Positions 61,668-64,000 of a DNA stretch of 64,000 nt are shown piece by piece (position 1 is the stretch's first letter; each line of letters opens with the position of its first letter). The DNA is taken from NCBI RefSeq assembly GCF_030817275.1, contig NZ_JAUSZD010000002.1:6076001-6140000 (forward strand), in the 5' to 3' direction. The notes below the pieces were generated by a model. That model saw only the letters and a program-made list of their open reading frames with translations, was not told the DNA's origin and did not search any database. The position numbers and the translations under genes are program-made. The DNA comes from Paenibacillus sp. V4I7. Its GTDB lineage: Bacteria > Bacillota > Bacilli > Paenibacillales > NBRC-103111.

Positions 61668-62567
61668 TTAGTTAATCGCATTAAATAATCGCTGGCCTTC
61701 AGCAATCCACGGGTACATGAATACCCGAAATGTGTTCAAAATCGGCAGTCCTGCTAATACAAACAAAAGATAAGACACGGTTTCTTTTTTACTGTCTCGA
61801 ACCAGTTCCATTTTTTCTTTGTAGTCCTGAATTCTTTGCTTCATCAACTCGTAATAGCTGCCATGTTCATTCAGCCTTAAAGCATTCAGCGTTTCCCCAA
61901 AGCTGTGCGCTTCGTCTGTCCCTAGTCTGATTTTAAAATGGTTAATAGCCTCTTCCGAGCCTTGATACCATTCATTCAACATCAACTGAAAGTGCGACCG
62001 GATGGAGCGCGTTTGTGAAACACATAAAGATAGCTTGGCATGTAAATTCAGCCCAGAATCGTTGTAATAGAGAAGATGATGACTAATCACGTAAATCTCT
62101 CGTACTATTCGATGTGCTCGTTTTTCCTTTAATTGAGCCAGCACCTTTTTATCAAAAAACAAAAAAATGAGTAAGCAAACAGTCCCAACCATGACATAAA
62201 GCGGCTGCATATACAAAGTTAGCATCGGATACTCCAGAGCTAAATACCCAACAGCACCGAGCAAAAGTGCGCCGCCCATCCCTATCCTTCTCACACCTTC
62301 ATAAAGGTTTGCATTCATCCAAATACCGCACCCCAGCAGCAGTTGACGCTTTTCCTCCACGATTTTCGTACTCATACCTAAGCATGAGAACATCCATGAA
62401 GGAAGTTTTGTTTCTTGCAGTGCTCTTTTGACATGTAGGGATCTCCACCTCTTCTTACGTGCAGGCATATTCATAAAAAAGTGATAAAAAACGGTCATAA
62501 AAAGAAGAAAGAGCAGCAAATTAGAAACCATTTGCAGCATGGCTAGCTGCGTGCTTTCAATAATCAC
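61668..62567 (-). CDS. TadC-like type II secretion F-domain protein
   Basis: 299 residues. N-terminal helix, two central helices (about 94-135) and one C-terminal (KETVSYLLFVLAGLPILNTF), with a cytoplasmic helical domain between, as in GspF/TadC inner-membrane platform proteins. Lies 13 bp from the TadB-like gene. It helps assemble the pilus or secretion channel together with the CpaF ATPase. Confidence 0.72.
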   Translation of the reverse strand: MIIESTQLAMLQMVSNLLLFLLFMTVFYHFFMNMPARKKRWRSLHVKRALQETKLPSWMFSCLGMSTKIVEEKRQLLLGCGIWMNANLYEGVRRIGMGGALLLGAVGYLALEYPMLTLYMQPLYVMVGTVCLLIFLFFDKKVLAQLKEKRAHRIVREIYVISHHLLYYNDSGLNLHAKLSLCVSQTRSIRSHFQLMLNEWYQGSEEAINHFKIRLGTDEAHSFGETLNALRLNEHGSYYELMKQRIQDYKEKMELVRDSKKETVSYLLFVLAGLPILNTFRVFMYPWIAEGQRLFNAIN

Positions 62568-62580
62568 AGAAGCAAACCCC

Positions 62581-63513
62581 TCACATTCTTCGCATAGATA
62601 AGTACATGCCCATTAAAAACGAGACGAAAATGAGGAGAAGAGCATCCAGAATCATATTTCGGCCGCCAGGGTCAACCATATAATACAAATAAGCGTTCTC
62701 CGTGTTTACCTTGAAATTAATAAATAGGAATAAGGCAAGAAACAATATCGGCGTAAAATTTGCAATACGTATCTCCAAAAGTCGATTTCTTTCCAACTGA
62801 TCGAATCGCTGCGCTTTCCGCATATCGACAATCAAATCCTTTAAGCTATCACCGACAAAGCTCCCTTCCGTTAAAGCAACACGCATGACACCGACAAAAT
62901 AATCGGCCCATGTATGGCCCAAAGTGAGTGAGAAAATGCGCAAGCTCTCTTCCGTATCCCTTTGCGTCATGAGATTACGATATAATTGCTCAAATACGGG
63001 CTTGATCGGATAAAGAATTCGATTCTCTTCTAAACAATATTTAAGAGCCATTTTCATATTTTTATTTGGATCCACCATATAGTACTGATAGAACACTTCA
63101 ACAGCGGGAAGAAACCCCAATCGGGTTTGCAGTCTGACACTAACCAGCTTCAACCGAAGCAGCATATAAGGAAGTGAAACACAGATCGAAGTAACGATAA
63201 TGACACCTTTTAACGTCTGAAAAAACAACATCCCCGCCAAAAACCCTACTAAAAACAAAACGAAACTGACTGTCATAATGCCTCGCATGCTCATTTTGGA
63301 TTCGACGGATTCCATCATTTCCTTTATATGCTTAAATAAAGTACTCCTATTTCCCAAATATTCGCTGAATCTAGCGACGAACGTGGAGGTTTTGACATAA
63401 TGCAGCCTATATCTGGCTTTGCGTTGTCGGATAAGTACGTGTAAAAGCGATTGAATAAGTACAAAAACTAGAACAAATAACAACAAGAGAAAGACATATT
63501 TGGCGAAAATCAT
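62581..63513 (-). CDS. TadB-like type II secretion F-domain protein
   Basis: 310 residues. N-terminal helix, paired helices near residues 80-120, a cytoplasmic helical domain (LGFLPAVEVFYQYYMVDPNK ... SLKDLIVDMRKAQRFDQ) and two C-terminal helices: the TadB/GspF plan. It starts 2 bp after the CpaF-like stop codon, indicating coupling. Confidence 0.75.
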   Translation of the reverse strand: MIFAKYVFLLLLFVLVFVLIQSLLHVLIRQRKARYRLHYVKTSTFVARFSEYLGNRSTLFKHIKEMMESVESKMSMRGIMTVSFVLFLVGFLAGMLFFQTLKGVIIVTSICVSLPYMLLRLKLVSVRLQTRLGFLPAVEVFYQYYMVDPNKNMKMALKYCLEENRILYPIKPVFEQLYRNLMTQRDTEESLRIFSLTLGHTWADYFVGVMRVALTEGSFVGDSLKDLIVDMRKAQRFDQLERNRLLEIRIANFTPILFLALFLFINFKVNTENAYLYYMVDPGGRNMILDALLLIFVSFLMGMYLSMRRM

Positions 63514-63515
63514 TG

Positions 63516-64000
63516 CTAATACTCGCCTTCTTTCTCAATAAATCCGAGTTCCCTCAGCAAAGCAAACCCCTCTTTGTCGTACTTACCGATTTTCCGCGAT
63601 GCATGAAGCGACAATTTCCCGGGAAATGTCCATTCATCTGTCGACTTGTCATAAACTGCGAGATCCGTAACACAAACCTCCTCTTTTTCATAACGATATT
63701 CGACGATTCGCACAATTTTTCTTTTTCCATCAACGACAGCCATCTCCATACCGATTTGTGTCACAAACTCTGTAATCCGTTTTGTTAGTCGAAGTGGATT
63801 CATCCCCCTGCCATCCAGCATACACATATCTGTAATCGCATCAGGCACATCCTCAAGTTCACTCACATGAACCGATGTAATACTGCCCTCGTGCCCCCGC
63901 GTACAAGCCCTCACATAAAGATTGGCGTCATCATCCCGAATTTCAGCATGACAAATACGCTTTGGCGATTGCCTCAATGCCAATTTAAAAGCTTGCAGTC
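63516..64000 (-). CDS. CpaF/TadA-type secretion ATPase, C-terminal part
   Basis: The frame continues to the right window edge, so only the last 161 residues are seen. LQAFKLALRQSPKRICHAEI and RACTRGHEGSITSVHVSE correspond to the Walker-B/Asp-Glu box and the His box region of CpaF (usually DRIILGEVR and GHDGSMTTGHA). The match is diverged but in order. This ATPase powers Tad pilus assembly or secretion. Confidence 0.75.
   Translation of the reverse strand, partial: LQAFKLALRQSPKRICHAEIRDDDANLYVRACTRGHEGSITSVHVSELEDVPDAITDMCMLDGRGMNPLRLTKRITEFVTQIGMEMAVVDGKRKIVRIVEYRYEKEEVCVTDLAVYDKSTDEWTFPGKLSLHASRKIGKYDKEGFALLRELGFIEKEGEY

Noticed and set aside
1..64000. Search for an integron integrase, phage genes, tRNA genes and CRISPR arrays
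   Set aside because: No tyrosine recombinase, no phage structural genes, no cloverleaf-like sequence and no spaced identical repeats were recognised in the window.

Overview
The window looks like a chromosomal segment of a spore-forming Gram-positive of the Paenibacillus type. The evidence is a SpoVB-like flippase, an alpha/beta small acid-soluble spore protein, S-layer-homology and FIMAH domains, YesM/YesN-type two-component pairs, LplB/LplC/LipO-type sugar ABC transporters without a local ATPase, AGGAGG-type ribosome binding sites with many TTG/GTG starts, and a T-box leader. This assignment is inference; there is no rRNA or tRNA in the window.

Layout. (1) 1-1.1 kb: end of a SpoVB-family gene, a terminator, and the remnant of an IS6-family transposase. 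(2) About 1.2-20.9 kb: an accessory region of small unrelated genes, nearly all on the minus strand: a CGNR zinc-finger regulator, an argC fragment, marR-paiA, a LysM-GMC oxidoreductase, tetR-GNAT-lipoprotein, a T-box-led methyltransferase, several orphan proteins, doxX-arsR-SRPBCC and a SASP. Many stop codons are followed within about 0-90 bp by copies of one repeat of about 40-100 bp, all in the same orientation. The repeat has the R''-L''-stem-L'-R' design of integron attC sites: a left half near CTAATCTGCCCGTTAGC, a variable imperfect hairpin, and a right half near CTATCGTTCTGCGTTAGC. No integrase is visible. Several genes here are broken (argC fragment, 11.1 kb gene, CBO0543 gene, 20.2 kb gene), so the array looks partly decayed. 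This is the most unusual part of the window.

(3) 21.1-26.9 kb: a 1950-residue S-layer-anchored protein with a sevenfold propeller-like repeat, 13 InlB-type B repeats (mostly exactly 240 bp each), cadherin-like domains and three SLH domains. (4) 27.7-50.6 kb: a polysaccharide-utilisation region on the minus strand. It holds two GH28 paralogs, a GH97 enzyme, two secreted alginate-lyase-family proteins (one with three ricin-lectin repeats, one of 1971 residues with discoidin and FIMAH domains), an AraC regulator, an ABC importer (two permeases flanked by two paralogous lipoproteins), and a YesS-like membrane AraC regulator split by a frameshift. Fragments of other glycosidases and of a lectin domain show that the region was built by duplication and deletion.

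(5) 50.9-52.5 kb, plus strand: a winged-helix regulator, a 97-residue unknown protein and an extra ClpP. (6) 52.6-59.1 kb, minus strand: a second sugar ABC importer with its own histidine kinase and AraC-type response regulator. (7) 59.2-60.4 kb: an M24 aminopeptidase. (8) 60.4-64.0 kb: a Tad-type secretion/pilus locus (CpaF ATPase, TadB, TadC, two tiny membrane proteins of 48-49 residues, two TadE/pseudopilin-like proteins), running off the right edge.
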